A stretch of 64,000 nucleotides of DNA, taken from JAAYJR01 sp964545315. Its GTDB lineage: Bacteria > Bacteroidota > Bacteroidia > Bacteroidales > Prolixibacteraceae. The stretch lies in contig CAZJGI010000003.1 in the NCBI GenBank assembly GCA_964545315.1, positions 1-64,000 on the forward strand. The letters are read 5' to 3'. Of the stretch, positions 1 through 8,854 are shown in pieces. The translations under genes and the position numbers were made by a program. The first letter of the stretch is position 1. Every line of letters starts with the position of its first letter. Under the pieces are notes generated by a model. The model did no database searches. It saw only the letters and a list, made by a program, of their open reading frames with translations, and had not been told where the DNA came from.

Positions 1-52
1 TGCGGACACTAGTCCCTGAAACTAGCGCGTCTACCAATTCCGCCATCTGGGC
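1..52 (-). tRNA. tRNA-Leu (anticodon CAG), 3' part cut by window edge
   Basis: Read on the minus strand, the sequence begins GCCCAGATGGCGGAATTGG, the typical 5' half of a leucine tRNA with its acceptor strand and D-arm. An anticodon stem CTAGT/ACTAG then encloses the loop TTCAGGG, giving anticodon CAG. The long variable arm starts just before the window edge, and the T-arm and 3' end lie outside. Leucine identity comes from the anticodon and the leucine-type D-arm. Confidence 0.93.
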
Positions 53-128
53 TTAGCTGAATTTAAAAGAACAGGTGCAAAATTAAAAAATTTCTTTAAA
101 TCGTATCACTATTATCCAAAATGTTATG

Positions 129-497
129 CTAATATCTTTCGTACTCTTCTTCAAAATTTGTTTTAATAATAATACCCTCACGAATTGTGAATATGTATCT
201 TTCTGTTTTTAATACTTTGGGGCTTATCATCGGATCAAGGGAGAGTTTCCCCTGATTGATCTCTGTGCTCCTTAACTCTTCATTCTTTTCGAAGATGAAA
301 ACTTTATCATTGTCTCCTTCAATGATCCTGGTTGGAGACCCGAAAGATTCCTGAAGTTTTGTTTCCGGCTGATTCATCCATGCCCTGTTAAGCTGATTCT
401 GGGTGCCGCAAGAGGATAAAAGAAAAATTATTCCTAAAAAACAGGGAATAATGTTCCTTGTGAAAAAAATATTGACAATTCCTGATCCGGATTTCAT
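129..497 (-). CDS. small putative lipoprotein, unknown function
   Basis: 122 residues starting at an ATG. A hydrophobic N-terminal segment ends in a lipobox (Leu-Ser-Ser-Cys, Cys about residue 30), so the product is probably exported and lipid-anchored. The mature part is about 90 residues and contains a W..-P-x-x-x-L..-F-G-x-P-T pattern followed by short strands, loosely like small BamE/SmpA-type lipoproteins; that resemblance is only suggestive. It lies between the tRNA-Leu and the divergently transcribed purL. I do not recognise a family. Confidence 0.72.
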   Translation of the reverse strand: MKSGSGIVNIFFTRNIIPCFLGIIFLLSSCGTQNQLNRAWMNQPETKLQESFGSPTRIIEGDNDKVFIFEKNEELRSTEINQGKLSLDPMISPKVLKTERYIFTIREGIIIKTNFEEEYERY

Positions 498-709
498 TAA
501 CTAAATTTTAAATATGCCTTATTATCTTTATCTGTTACTAATACCTGTATTATACACGTTATCAATACAGGCTTTTTATATTTATTGTCTTTTACCTCCT
601 CAAAGTAACTCCAAATTATTTAATAATAAAGAAAATGGCCTCTATTTTTTTGTTGAAAACTACCAGGTCATTAACTCCGGGCATATAAGAACTACCTCTG
701 ATTATTTGT

Positions 710-717
710 TATCTTTG
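710..717 (+). promoter_or_regulatory. Bacteroidota-type -7 element before purL
   Basis: TATCTTTG matches the TAnnTTTG -7 consensus of Bacteroidota housekeeping promoters and lies 44 bp before the purL ATG. No clear -33 TTG was found at the expected distance. The match argues against the small ORF at 514-729 being a gene, because the element lies inside it. Confidence 0.55.
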
Positions 718-761
718 CGACGTCGTTAATCAATAGTTCATTTTCAAAATTCAGCTGTGAG

Positions 762-3700
762 ATGATTCAATTCTATAAAACTGAAAGCAAAACGATCATT
801 GCTGTCGAGTCCTCTTTTCCTGTTAACCGGGAAGATAATGACAAACTGGTATGGCTGTTTTCAAATGCAGAACATTTAAATTCTGAAATCCTTAACGGTT
901 GGTTCATTGGCCCCCGAAAAGAGATGATAACTCCCTGGAGTACCAATGCAGTGGAAATTACTCAGAATATGGGTATAGATGGTATTTCGAGAATCGAAGA
1001 GTTTATTCCTGTCGCTGATGAGCATGCTGCCTATGACCATATGCTGCAGAGAATGTATAAAGGGTTGGAACAAAATCTTTTTGTAATAAAAAAGCAGCCT
1101 GATCCAATTATTTATATTGAGGATATTTCAAAATATAACCAAAGAGAAGGCCTTGCTCTCAGCGATGAGGAGATTGAATATCTTAACTCTGTGTCGAAGG
1201 CTATGGGAAGGCATCTTACTGATAGCGAGGTTTATGGATTTGCCCAGGTCAATTCTGAACACTGCAGGCATAAAATATTTAACGGTACTTTTATTATTGA
1301 CGGAAAAGAGATGGAATTTTCTCTTTTCAGTTTAATTAAAAAAACTTCAAGTGTTAATCCCAATAAAATAGTTTCTGCCTACAGGGATAATTGTTCATTT
1401 GTTGAAGGTCCGGTTGCAGAACAATTTGCCCCGGCTATTCAAGACAAACCTGATTATTTTGAGGTAAAGGATATCAAGACAGTACTTTCACTAAAGGCTG
1501 AAACCCATAATTTCCCTACTACTGTAGAACCTTTCAACGGTGCGTCTACAGGCACAGGAGGTGAAATCCGCGACCGCATAGGTGGAGGGAAGGGGAGCTT
1601 CCCTATAGCCGGTACTGCTGTTTATATGACTTCTTATCCCCGTTCTGAACCAGGACGGCCCTGGGAGAAGTCTACAGAAGAGAGGAATTGGCTCTATCAA
1701 ACTCCTGAAGAGATTCTTATCAAGGCCTCAAACGGAGCAAGTGATTTTGGAAATAAATTCGGACAACCGCTAATAACAGGGTCTGTCCTGACCTTTGAAC
1801 ATTTTGAAAAAAATAAAAAATATGGTTTCGATAAGGTTATCATGCTCGCAGGAGGTATTGGATTTGCCAATAAACAATACAGCCTTAAGGATGAACCGGG
1901 GAAAGGTGATAAAATTATTCTGCTGGGAGGTGATAATTACAGAATAGGAATGGGCGGAGGAGCTGTTTCTTCTGTGGCAACAGGTGAATTTGACAACTCG
2001 ATAGAGTTGAATGCAGTACAGCGTGCCAATCCTGAGATGCAGAAAAGGGTGTACAATGCAATCCGGGCACTCAGCGAGTCTGATGATAATCCTGTTATTT
2101 CAATACATGATCACGGAGCAGGAGGACATCTTAACTGTTTGTCGGAACTGGTGGAAAGTACAGGAGGAAAGATTGATACGTCTAAGTTGCCCATCGGAGA
2201 TCCTACTCTTTCCCAAAAGGAGATAATTGGCAATGAGTCACAGGAGAGAATGGGACTGGTTTTAAAGCCTCATCATGTTGAATTGCTAAAACGGATTGCC
2301 GAAAGGGAACGTGCCCCGGTTTATGTGATTGGCGAAACTACAGGTGATATGCAGTTTACCTTTGAGAATTCTGAAACCGGGGAAAAGCCTATTGACTGGC
2401 AGTTGGGTTACATGTTTGGTAATCCTCCCAAGACTGTACTGGAAGATACTACTATATTACCTGATTTTGATGATGTTAATTATGATCCGGCTGATATTCT
2501 CACGCTGATCGAAAGTGTCATCCAGCTGGAAGCAGTTGCATGTAAAGACTGGCTGACCAATAAGGTGGACAGGTCTGTAACAGGACGGATAGCTAAGCAG
2601 CAGGGTGCCGGGAAATTGCATCTGCCGTTAAACAATGTGGGTGTTATTGCACTCGATTACCATGGAGTAAAAGGTATTGCCACGACTTTGGGACATGCCC
2701 CGGTCGCCGGACTGATTGATCCTGCCGCCGGTTCTTTGCTGTCTGTTGCCGAAGCTTTGACAAATATTATCTGGGCGCCTCTTACAGATAAAATACGGTC
2801 AGTTTCTCTTAGTGCAAACTGGATGTGGCCTGCAAAAAATCCCGGAGAGAATGCACGGATATATAAAGCAGTGGAGGCAGCCAGTGAGTTTGCCTGTGCA
2901 CTGGGAATAAATATACCTACCGGCAAGGACTCAATGTCGATGACCCAGAAATATAGGGATGATGTTGTATATGCACCTGGAACTGTTATCATATCCGCAT
3001 CCGGCGAAGTATCAGATATCCGCAAGGTTGTCGAGCCTGTTTTAATCAATGATAGCAATAAGGAAATTCTGTTTATTGATTTCTCATTTTCTGAAAGAGC
3101 CCCGGGAGGAAGCGCATTCGCACAGGCTGTTAATAAAATAGGCAAGACGGCTCCAACTGTCGCAAGTGCTGATAAATTTATTGATGCTTTCAATACAGTT
3201 CAGGAGCTTATCGAAATGGAACTGATCTTTGCTGGTCATGATATCGGATCAGGGGGATTGGTTACATCGCTCCTTGAAATGTGTTTCAGTAGTAATGATG
3301 TCGGGATGAAGGTTGACCTTACCGGGATTGGTGAGGAGGATATCGCAAAAGTTCTTTTTAGTGAAAATCCGGGTATCGTTATTCAATGTGCAGATAATGA
3401 CAAAGTAAAAGATTATCTTAGCTGCAATGGGGTAGGGTTTGTTTCTCTTGGTTTTCCTGTTTCGGAGAGAATGGTTACAATTAAAAATTTTGATCATGAA
3501 CTTGACCTGGATATTGATAAATTAAGAGACCTCTGGTTCAGAACTTCATATTTACTTGACCGTAAACAGAGTGGAAATGTAAATGCGCTGGAGAGATTTG
3601 AAAATTATAAAAAATTTGAACACAATTTTGATTTTTGTGGCTTCACTGGCAGGGCAGCTGACTATGGGATTGACTTTAACCGCAGAAAAAGGTCAGGTAT

Positions 3701-4448
3701 TAAGGCTGCGATTATCAGGGAGAAGGGAGTGAACGGTGACAGAGAGATGGCTTATGCAATGTATCTCGCAGGAATGGATGTTAAAGATGTGCACATGACC
3801 GACCTCATTTCCGGGAGGGAAAATCTGGAGGATTTGAATATGATCGTTTTTGTGGGAGGTTTTTCCAATTCTGATGTTCTTGGTTCGGCAAAAGGATGGG
3901 CCGGTGCTTTTAAGTATAATGAGAAGGCAAGAATTGCCCTGGAGAATTTCTATAAAAGAAATGATACCCTTAGCCTGGGGGTATGTAATGGCTGCCAGTT
4001 AATGGTTGAACTTGGTCTCGTTTACCCGGAACATAAGAGCCAACCCAAAATGCTTCATAATGACTCAGGAAAGTTTGAATCAGCATTTTTAAATGTGGAT
4101 ATACTTGAAAATAATTCTGTTATGCTCGGAGACATGGCGGGTATGAAACTTGGTATTTGGGTTGCTCATGGTGAGGGTAAATTTCATCTGCCACTTAAAG
4201 AGAGTGAATATAATATTCCTGTTAAGTTCAGTCATGATAGTTATCCTGCCAATCCTAACGGTTCTGATTATTCTGCTGCTGCTATATGCTCGGATAATGG
4301 ACGTCACCTGGCAATTATGCCTCATTTGGAGAGGGCTTTTCTTCCCTGGCAGTGGGCATATTATCCGGGTGAGCGTAAAATGGATGAGGTTGCTCCATGG
4401 ATAAAAGCTTTTGTTAATGCCCGCAACTGGATTAAAGAGAGAGGCTAG
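762..4448 (+). CDS. purL: phosphoribosylformylglycinamidine synthase (fused PurL/PurQ type)
   Basis: The 1228-residue product makes FGAM from FGAR, glutamine and ATP in de novo purine synthesis. It is the large single-chain form: an N-terminal PurS-like region, a linker with the conserved NSEHCRHK motif near residue 167, two AIRS-like synthetase halves, and a C-terminal class I glutamine amidotransferase. That last domain has nucleophile Cys1075 in GVCNGCQ and the HLERAF segment near the C-terminus. Length is normal for the fused form. It has its own promoter-like element and is unlinked to purC (35.7 kb) and guaA (23 kb), so the purine genes are dispersed. Confidence 0.98.
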   Translation: MIQFYKTESKTIIAVESSFPVNREDNDKLVWLFSNAEHLNSEILNGWFIGPRKEMITPWSTNAVEITQNMGIDGISRIEEFIPVADEHAAYDHMLQRMYKGLEQNLFVIKKQPDPIIYIEDISKYNQREGLALSDEEIEYLNSVSKAMGRHLTDSEVYGFAQVNSEHCRHKIFNGTFIIDGKEMEFSLFSLIKKTSSVNPNKIVSAYRDNCSFVEGPVAEQFAPAIQDKPDYFEVKDIKTVLSLKAETHNFPTTVEPFNGASTGTGGEIRDRIGGGKGSFPIAGTAVYMTSYPRSEPGRPWEKSTEERNWLYQTPEEILIKASNGASDFGNKFGQPLITGSVLTFEHFEKNKKYGFDKVIMLAGGIGFANKQYSLKDEPGKGDKIILLGGDNYRIGMGGGAVSSVATGEFDNSIELNAVQRANPEMQKRVYNAIRALSESDDNPVISIHDHGAGGHLNCLSELVESTGGKIDTSKLPIGDPTLSQKEIIGNESQERMGLVLKPHHVELLKRIAERERAPVYVIGETTGDMQFTFENSETGEKPIDWQLGYMFGNPPKTVLEDTTILPDFDDVNYDPADILTLIESVIQLEAVACKDWLTNKVDRSVTGRIAKQQGAGKLHLPLNNVGVIALDYHGVKGIATTLGHAPVAGLIDPAAGSLLSVAEALTNIIWAPLTDKIRSVSLSANWMWPAKNPGENARIYKAVEAASEFACALGINIPTGKDSMSMTQKYRDDVVYAPGTVIISASGEVSDIRKVVEPVLINDSNKEILFIDFSFSERAPGGSAFAQAVNKIGKTAPTVASADKFIDAFNTVQELIEMELIFAGHDIGSGGLVTSLLEMCFSSNDVGMKVDLTGIGEEDIAKVLFSENPGIVIQCADNDKVKDYLSCNGVGFVSLGFPVSERMVTIKNFDHELDLDIDKLRDLWFRTSYLLDRKQSGNVNALERFENYKKFEHNFDFCGFTGRAADYGIDFNRRKRSGIKAAIIREKGVNGDREMAYAMYLAGMDVKDVHMTDLISGRENLEDLNMIVFVGGFSNSDVLGSAKGWAGAFKYNEKARIALENFYKRNDTLSLGVCNGCQLMVELGLVYPEHKSQPKMLHNDSGKFESAFLNVDILENNSVMLGDMAGMKLGIWVAHGEGKFHLPLKESEYNIPVKFSHDSYPANPNGSDYSAAAICSDNGRHLAIMPHLERAFLPWQWAYYPGERKMDEVAPWIKAFVNARNWIKERG

Positions 4449-4614
4449 TATTGGCAGGTAAGACTTCTCCAATATTTTGGATAGGAATTTCACGCAACGA
4501 GCGCAATGTGAATATTTTCACGCAACGAACGCAACGTTAGAACTATTTTGCAGCGCATTTTACGTTAAAATAAATTTCCGTGCGCGCCTCGTGAAATCCT
4601 CTTTATGGAGTCCT
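4449..4614. repeat. small intergenic element with imperfect terminal inverted repeats and an internal direct repeat
   Basis: Between the convergent purL and DJ-1 genes, the left end (TATTGGCAGG) and the right end (CCTGGCAATTA) form an imperfect inverted repeat. Inner segments ending in GGAATTTCACG (4484-4494) and starting CGTGAAATCC (4590-4599) also oppose each other. Inside are two copies of a 19-bp unit, TTTCACGCAACGAGCGCAA at 4488-4506 and the same with one substitution at 4516-4534, at a 28-bp period. The GC-richer make-up contrasts with the surroundings. It could be a MITE-like remnant or a folded 3' region; no transposase is nearby. Confidence 0.5.
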
Positions 4615-4646
4615 GGCAATTAGATGTTTATGTAAAAGGTTGTTTA

Positions 4647-5201
4647 TCACGAAACCAGTATCATGTCTTTTGCAATTTTTTCTGCTAAGGATTTGCCTTT
4701 CAATACCCTGACTATTTCCAATGCAAATTTAATGGCTACACCTGGGCCTTTGCCGGTTATTATCTTCCCGGAAACTTCCACTTCGGCACCCGTTACCTGT
4801 GCCCCTGTAAGTTCATCTTCAAACCCGGGGAAGCAGGTTGCATTTTTATTTTTTAAAATTCCCAGGTTACCAAAAACCATTGGGGCAGCACATATAGCCC
4901 CCAAAGGCTTTCCAGCTTTATTAAACTTGACGATCTGATCTCTTAATCCGGGATGATTCTTTAAATTGGCGGCGCCGGGCATGCCTCCGGGAAGTACTAT
5001 CATACCGAGTTTATCGAAATTCACTTCTTCAAAAAGCTTATCAGCAGTAATTTTAACTCCATGAGCTCCTTTTACTTCATATTTTCCCGTAACCGAAACA
5101 GTGATTGTCTCAATTCCGGCTCTTCTTAAAACATCAATTATACTCACAGCTTCGATCTCTTCAAAGCCATTGGCAAGTTGAACCGCTACAATTGTTTCCA
5201 T
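4647..5201 (-). CDS. DJ-1/PfpI family protein (YajL-like)
   Basis: 184 residues, a single DJ-1/PfpI (class I glutamine-amidotransferase-like) domain. The nucleophile-elbow Cys104 lies in GAICAAP and the conserved acidic residue is Glu17 in FEEIEA; these form the redox-sensitive pair of the family. Length matches stand-alone DJ-1/YajL proteins (about 185-195 residues). Known members are linked to oxidative or carbonyl stress and have been proposed to act as deglycases, but sequence cannot separate YajL-like from ThiJ-like roles. It is transcribed toward purL and follows an ECF sigma gene on the same strand, with a terminator between, so it is probably a separate unit. Confidence 0.9.
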   Translation of the reverse strand: METIVAVQLANGFEEIEAVSIIDVLRRAGIETITVSVTGKYEVKGAHGVKITADKLFEEVNFDKLGMIVLPGGMPGAANLKNHPGLRDQIVKFNKAGKPLGAICAAPMVFGNLGILKNKNATCFPGFEDELTGAQVTGAEVEVSGKIITGKGPGVAIKFALEIVRVLKGKSLAEKIAKDMILVS

Positions 5202-5215
5202 AACTTTTTTTTATG

Positions 5216-5252
5216 CAAAATAAAAAAAGATCCCGGAAAACCCAAGATCTTT
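5216..5252 (-). terminator. rho-independent terminator of the ECF sigma gene
   Basis: On the minus strand the sequence folds as AAAGATCTTGG, loop GTTTT, CCGGGATCTTT, an 11-bp stem with two G-U pairs, followed directly by a T run. It lies 24 bp past the sigma stop and just before the DJ-1 start. Confidence 0.75.
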
Positions 5253-5275
5253 GCTATGGAGATTTTATGAAAAAG

Positions 5276-5785
5276 TTAATTGTACGAATATCCGTGTAGT
5301 GACTGTTCAAGTTTCTTCCTGCTGAAAAATATACGGCTTTTAACTGTTCCTATTGGTAAGTCCAGCTCTTCAGCAATCTCTTTGTATTTATAACCTTCCA
5401 GGAACATTGTAAAAGGTTTACGATATTCATCTTCTAATTCTTCGATCGTTTTTGTAATTTCCTGTACGCTGTAGTTTGAATCCGGACCGGGATACACTGT
5501 GTCTTTTGAAAAGAGAAGATGAAAATCATTATTTGAGTCATTAAAAGTATTCCTCATTTTAACATTTTTCCTGTATTCATTGATAAAGGTATTTTTCATT
5601 ATTGTGTAAATCCAGGCTTTGAAATTCGTGTCTTGTGTGTACTTATCCCTGTAAGTAAGAGCTTTTAACATGGTTTCCTGAAGCAGGTCATCAGCCCTGT
5701 CAGGGTCAGCAGTCAGACTAAGAGCATAGTAATGAAGCTTATTTCTTAATTCGAGCAATGTTTCGTTAAATTGATTCCGGTTCAT
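5276..5785 (-). CDS. ECF-type RNA polymerase sigma factor
   Basis: 169 residues, the usual ECF length. Region 2 is in the N-terminal half (residues about 5-75), with the DPDRADDLLQET segment and a FKAWIYTIMKNTFINEYR core-binding/-10 helix. Region 4 is C-terminal (about 110-160), with a helix-turn-helix around YKEIAEELDLPIGTVKSRIFFSR. No anti-sigma gene is adjacent, unlike many ECF systems, so its trigger cannot be inferred from context. It has its own terminator. It belongs to the common small Bacteroidota ECF family and is distinct from the longer, divergent sigma at 12.6 kb. Confidence 0.94.
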   Translation of the reverse strand: MNRNQFNETLLELRNKLHYYALSLTADPDRADDLLQETMLKALTYRDKYTQDTNFKAWIYTIMKNTFINEYRKNVKMRNTFNDSNNDFHLLFSKDTVYPGPDSNYSVQEITKTIEELEDEYRKPFTMFLEGYKYKEIAEELDLPIGTVKSRIFFSRKKLEQSLHGYSYN

Positions 5786-6178
5786 GTTATATGTTTTTTT
5801 ATGTTATTTTTAATTTGTCTAAACAAAGATAGGTTGTTGTATTCAAATAAAAAAGAATTTCAGGTCTTTTATTAGTTGATTTTTTCTATCACATATAAAA
5901 AATATTTATTGATGGATATTTATTTTGTAAACAAGCTTTCCCGGATTTAATTATTTATTTGTTATACCGTTAAAAATCAATATTATAAATCAAGTATACC
6001 AAACAATATTATCATCCAAGTTTCAACTTTTTAGAGGGGGATCATATAGCGGGCATTGATTATTTAAGGATGATTTTATTAAATTTCATATTTTTATGGA
6101 TATTTGTTGTGGACGTATTAAATAACATGTCTTATTTTTATATTAGTGAATTAGTCAGGTTTTTTTAATTTTATTCGT
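5786..6178. other. 393-bp AT-rich intergenic region, divergent promoters presumed
   Basis: This gap separates the divergently transcribed ECF sigma gene and the TonB-dependent receptor gene, so it should carry promoters for both. I see no tRNA, no convincing ORF, no cobalamin riboswitch-like box before the receptor, and no clean TAnnTTTG element at a plausible distance from either start. Confidence 0.5.
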
Positions 6179-8176
6179 ATGAATTTTTTTCATCGCTGTT
6201 ATTGTGTCGTTAAATCCTGCGGTCCCATCGTCTCTTTTTTGTCAACTCTGACTTTTTTACTTAGTTCATTTTCAGTGTCTTTTGCCGAAAAGCAGGATAC
6301 TACCGATATTAAGATGCAGTATTCTATTGATGAGGTGAAAGTAACAGCTTCAGGTCTGTCATCCTTTAATCAGCAGATAAGCAGGATACTATCTGTTATT
6401 GAATCGAAAGAAATTGAACTGGCTCCTGCTGAGAATATACAGGATATTTTAGAGTATTATGTATCGACTGACATCAGAGGCCGGGGAGCTGAGGGTGTAC
6501 AAGCTGATGCAGGGATCAGGGGAGGTACATTCGATCAAACATTAATATTACTTAATGGTGTTAATATATCGGATCCGCAGACGGGTCATCATAACCTGAA
6601 TATGCCTGTAAGCTTATCTCAAATAGAACGGATTGAATTTTTAAATGGCAGTTCTGCTGGAATACACAGTCCTGATGCATTCTCAGGCGCTATAAATATC
6701 ATAACAAAAGAGCCTGAAGGAAATTTTGCAAATCCATCTGCAGTAGTTGGAAGCTTTGGTTATTCCAATGTTGGTATTTCAGGGAATTTTAAAACCGGCG
6801 AAGCATTTCATTCAATAAGTAGTGAAGTGAAAAAATCTGATGGGTGTATTCATAATACAGACTTTAATATATCGTCAATATATTACTCTAGTCTGATAAA
6901 AAATGAAAGGGGGAAAATGGACTGGCAGGCCGGTCTCTCAGATAAGGCATTCGGAGCAAATAGTTTCTATTCACCTAAGTATGCTGATCAGTTTGAGGAA
7001 ATAGCTTCTTATTTTATTTCAGGCAGGTGGAGCTCTTCCGGCAGACTGCACTTCACACCGGTTATATATTACAGGAGAAATGTCGATAAGTTTATGTTAT
7101 TTAGAGACAATGCCCCAGATTGGTATCAGGATCATAACTATCATCGTACCGATACCTGGGGAGGTAATTTGAGCACATGGTTTTTATGGCCTGCAGGTAA
7201 AACTACAGTCGCTTCCGGATACAGATCAGAGAACATTCTCAGTTCTGTGCTTGGTAAGCCGTTAGATAAACCGGTTCCCGTGCGGAAGGAAGATGCGAAT
7301 TACACTAAATCTGACTACAGGTCAAAGTTCTCTGCCTATTTAGAACATATTTATTTTATTTCTGACTGGAGGTTTGTAGCAGGAGGTATGTTAAATTATA
7401 TTTCAGGAAACAACGGTGGATTGTATTTCTTTCCCGGAATGGAATTAAGTTTCCTGATTAGTCCTGCTATAATTCTGGATTTATCCTGGAGCAGGGCTAT
7501 GAGACTTCCAACTTATACTGACATGTACTATTCAAGCCCGACAAATATTGGTAATCCATTATTGGAACCTGAGTATTCCGGTACATTAGAAGGGGGAATA
7601 GAACTTAAAAATGAGTATTTTAAGGGACAATTTACCCTTTTTTACCGTAATGGACATAATATGATAGACTGGATAAAATATGAAGCTGATGATTTATGGC
7701 AGTCACAAAACCTGACAGAGGTAAAATGCTACGGTGCTGAAATACAATTTGATGTGGATGTTAAAAGATTCTTAGACTGCGTGGGGACTGAAAATATACG
7801 TTTTAGCTACTATTATAATGATCAGGTCAAAGGACAATATGAGTTTATTTCATATTATGCCCTTGATTATCTTAAGCATAAATTTATTGCCTCTGTAAAT
7901 CAAAATATTATCAAAAATTTTTCTGTCAATTTAAAGGGAAGTTACCAGAATCGTGCAGGCACATATTCGTACTATATTAATAATGGTACAACGGTTGAGA
8001 AGTCTTACCTGCCTTTTTGGTTGTTCGATTTAAAAGCCATGTATCAAAACAGCAGTATGAAAGTTCATTTTTCAATAAATAATATCTTCAATAAGAAGTA
8101 TTTTGATATAGGAAATATAATACAACCAGGAATATGGATAAAGGCCGGATTTTCATATAAACTTAATTTTAAGTGA
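6179..8176 (+). CDS. TonB-dependent outer-membrane receptor
   Basis: The 665-residue product has an N-terminal signal segment (about residues 1-36) and a TonB-box-like IDEVKVTA near residue 50. A plug domain follows (about 60-170) with the typical IRGG.FDQTLILLNGV...DPQTGHHNLNMP pattern, then a long beta-barrel ending in an aromatic-rich C-terminal strand with terminal Phe-Lys. It lacks the SusC-type N-terminal carboxypeptidase-like extension, so it resembles BtuB/FepA-class receptors more than polysaccharide SusC proteins. No SusD, transport or riboswitch partner is adjacent, so the substrate is unknown. The ATG at 6179 is chosen because the signal peptide starts there. Confidence 0.93.
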   Translation: MNFFHRCYCVVKSCGPIVSFLSTLTFLLSSFSVSFAEKQDTTDIKMQYSIDEVKVTASGLSSFNQQISRILSVIESKEIELAPAENIQDILEYYVSTDIRGRGAEGVQADAGIRGGTFDQTLILLNGVNISDPQTGHHNLNMPVSLSQIERIEFLNGSSAGIHSPDAFSGAINIITKEPEGNFANPSAVVGSFGYSNVGISGNFKTGEAFHSISSEVKKSDGCIHNTDFNISSIYYSSLIKNERGKMDWQAGLSDKAFGANSFYSPKYADQFEEIASYFISGRWSSSGRLHFTPVIYYRRNVDKFMLFRDNAPDWYQDHNYHRTDTWGGNLSTWFLWPAGKTTVASGYRSENILSSVLGKPLDKPVPVRKEDANYTKSDYRSKFSAYLEHIYFISDWRFVAGGMLNYISGNNGGLYFFPGMELSFLISPAIILDLSWSRAMRLPTYTDMYYSSPTNIGNPLLEPEYSGTLEGGIELKNEYFKGQFTLFYRNGHNMIDWIKYEADDLWQSQNLTEVKCYGAEIQFDVDVKRFLDCVGTENIRFSYYYNDQVKGQYEFISYYALDYLKHKFIASVNQNIIKNFSVNLKGSYQNRAGTYSYYINNGTTVEKSYLPFWLFDLKAMYQNSSMKVHFSINNIFNKKYFDIGNIIQPGIWIKAGFSYKLNFK

Positions 8177-8205
8177 TCAATTTTATTTCTGTTTAACAAA
8201 AGTTG

Positions 8206-8213
8206 TATATTCG
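8206..8213 (+). promoter_or_regulatory. putative -7 element before the DUF5606 gene
   Basis: TATATTCG differs by one base from TAnnTTTG and lies 12 bp before the ATG at 8226. The same octamer occurs before the AddB-like gene (29420-29427), which supports it as a usable variant. The resulting leader would be very short. Confidence 0.4.
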
Positions 8214-8225
8214 CAAAAAAAAGTC

Positions 8226-8642
8226 ATGCTAAAAGGATTACTTGCAATTTCAGGACAGACAGGTTTATTTAAGCTATTGGCTGAAACAAAAAATAATATT
8301 ATTGTTGAATCTTTGGAAACGGGTAAAAGGATGCCAGTTTATTCATCATCGAAAATTTCAGCTTTGGATGATATTGCTATCTACTCTTCAGGTGGTGACA
8401 TTCCGTTGAAAGATGTATTTAAAGCTATTTATGACAAAGAAAACGGAGGCAGTGCGCCAGAGCATAAGTCCCCTGCTGAGAAGTTGAAAAAGTATTTTGC
8501 TGAGGTAGTACCTTCCTATGATCGTGACAGGGTTTATGTTTCAGATATAAGGAAAGTGATGCTGTGGTATGGCATTCTCCTCGAAAAAGATCTGTTAAAT
8601 TTTACGGAAGAGGAAGTTAATGAAGAAAAAACAGAATCTTAA
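8226..8642 (+). CDS. DUF5606 family protein
   Basis: 138 residues. The N-terminal half begins LKGLLAISGQTGLFKL and continues with a region of short strands including GKRMPVYSSSKISALDDIAIYS, the pattern of the Bacteroidota-specific DUF5606 family. The C-terminal half is helical (AEKLKKYFAEVVPSYDRDRVY, then a motif around KVMLWYGILLEKDLL). There is no signal peptide, so it is probably cytoplasmic. The family is conserved but of unknown function. It follows the receptor gene by 49 bp but seems to have its own promoter-like element, so an operon with the receptor is uncertain. Confidence 0.85.
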   Translation: MLKGLLAISGQTGLFKLLAETKNNIIVESLETGKRMPVYSSSKISALDDIAIYSSGGDIPLKDVFKAIYDKENGGSAPEHKSPAEKLKKYFAEVVPSYDRDRVYVSDIRKVMLWYGILLEKDLLNFTEEEVNEEKTES

Positions 8643-8854
8643 GATATTATTTAACAAAGGAATAAATTAAAATGTGGATGCAAATTACAAAAATTCAAAG
8701 AATTATATTTAATTTTAAAATAATTAATTAAATTTGTTTCCTGACAGACATTGTTTGTAAATATGTAATTATTATAAGCAATAGTATTTTGACAAAAAAA
8801 AAATAATTTTTAAATTGCTATAAAAGATTAATATATTCATTTAAATTCGAGATT

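Noticed and set aside
514..729. 71-codon plus-strand ORF before purL
   Set aside because: It contains the purL promoter-like element, shows no family features beyond a hydrophobic start, and ends in low-complexity codons.
2657..3193. 178-codon minus-strand ORF inside purL
   Set aside because: Shadow of the well-conserved PurL reading frame.
4089..4493. 134-codon minus-strand ORF over the purL 3' end
   Set aside because: It is antisense to the conserved amidotransferase domain of PurL and reaches into the intergenic repeat; composition is not protein-like.
5786..6178. Cobalamin riboswitch before the TonB-dependent receptor
   Set aside because: No B12-box-like sequence or plausible fold was recognised, so a cobalamin role for the receptor was not called.
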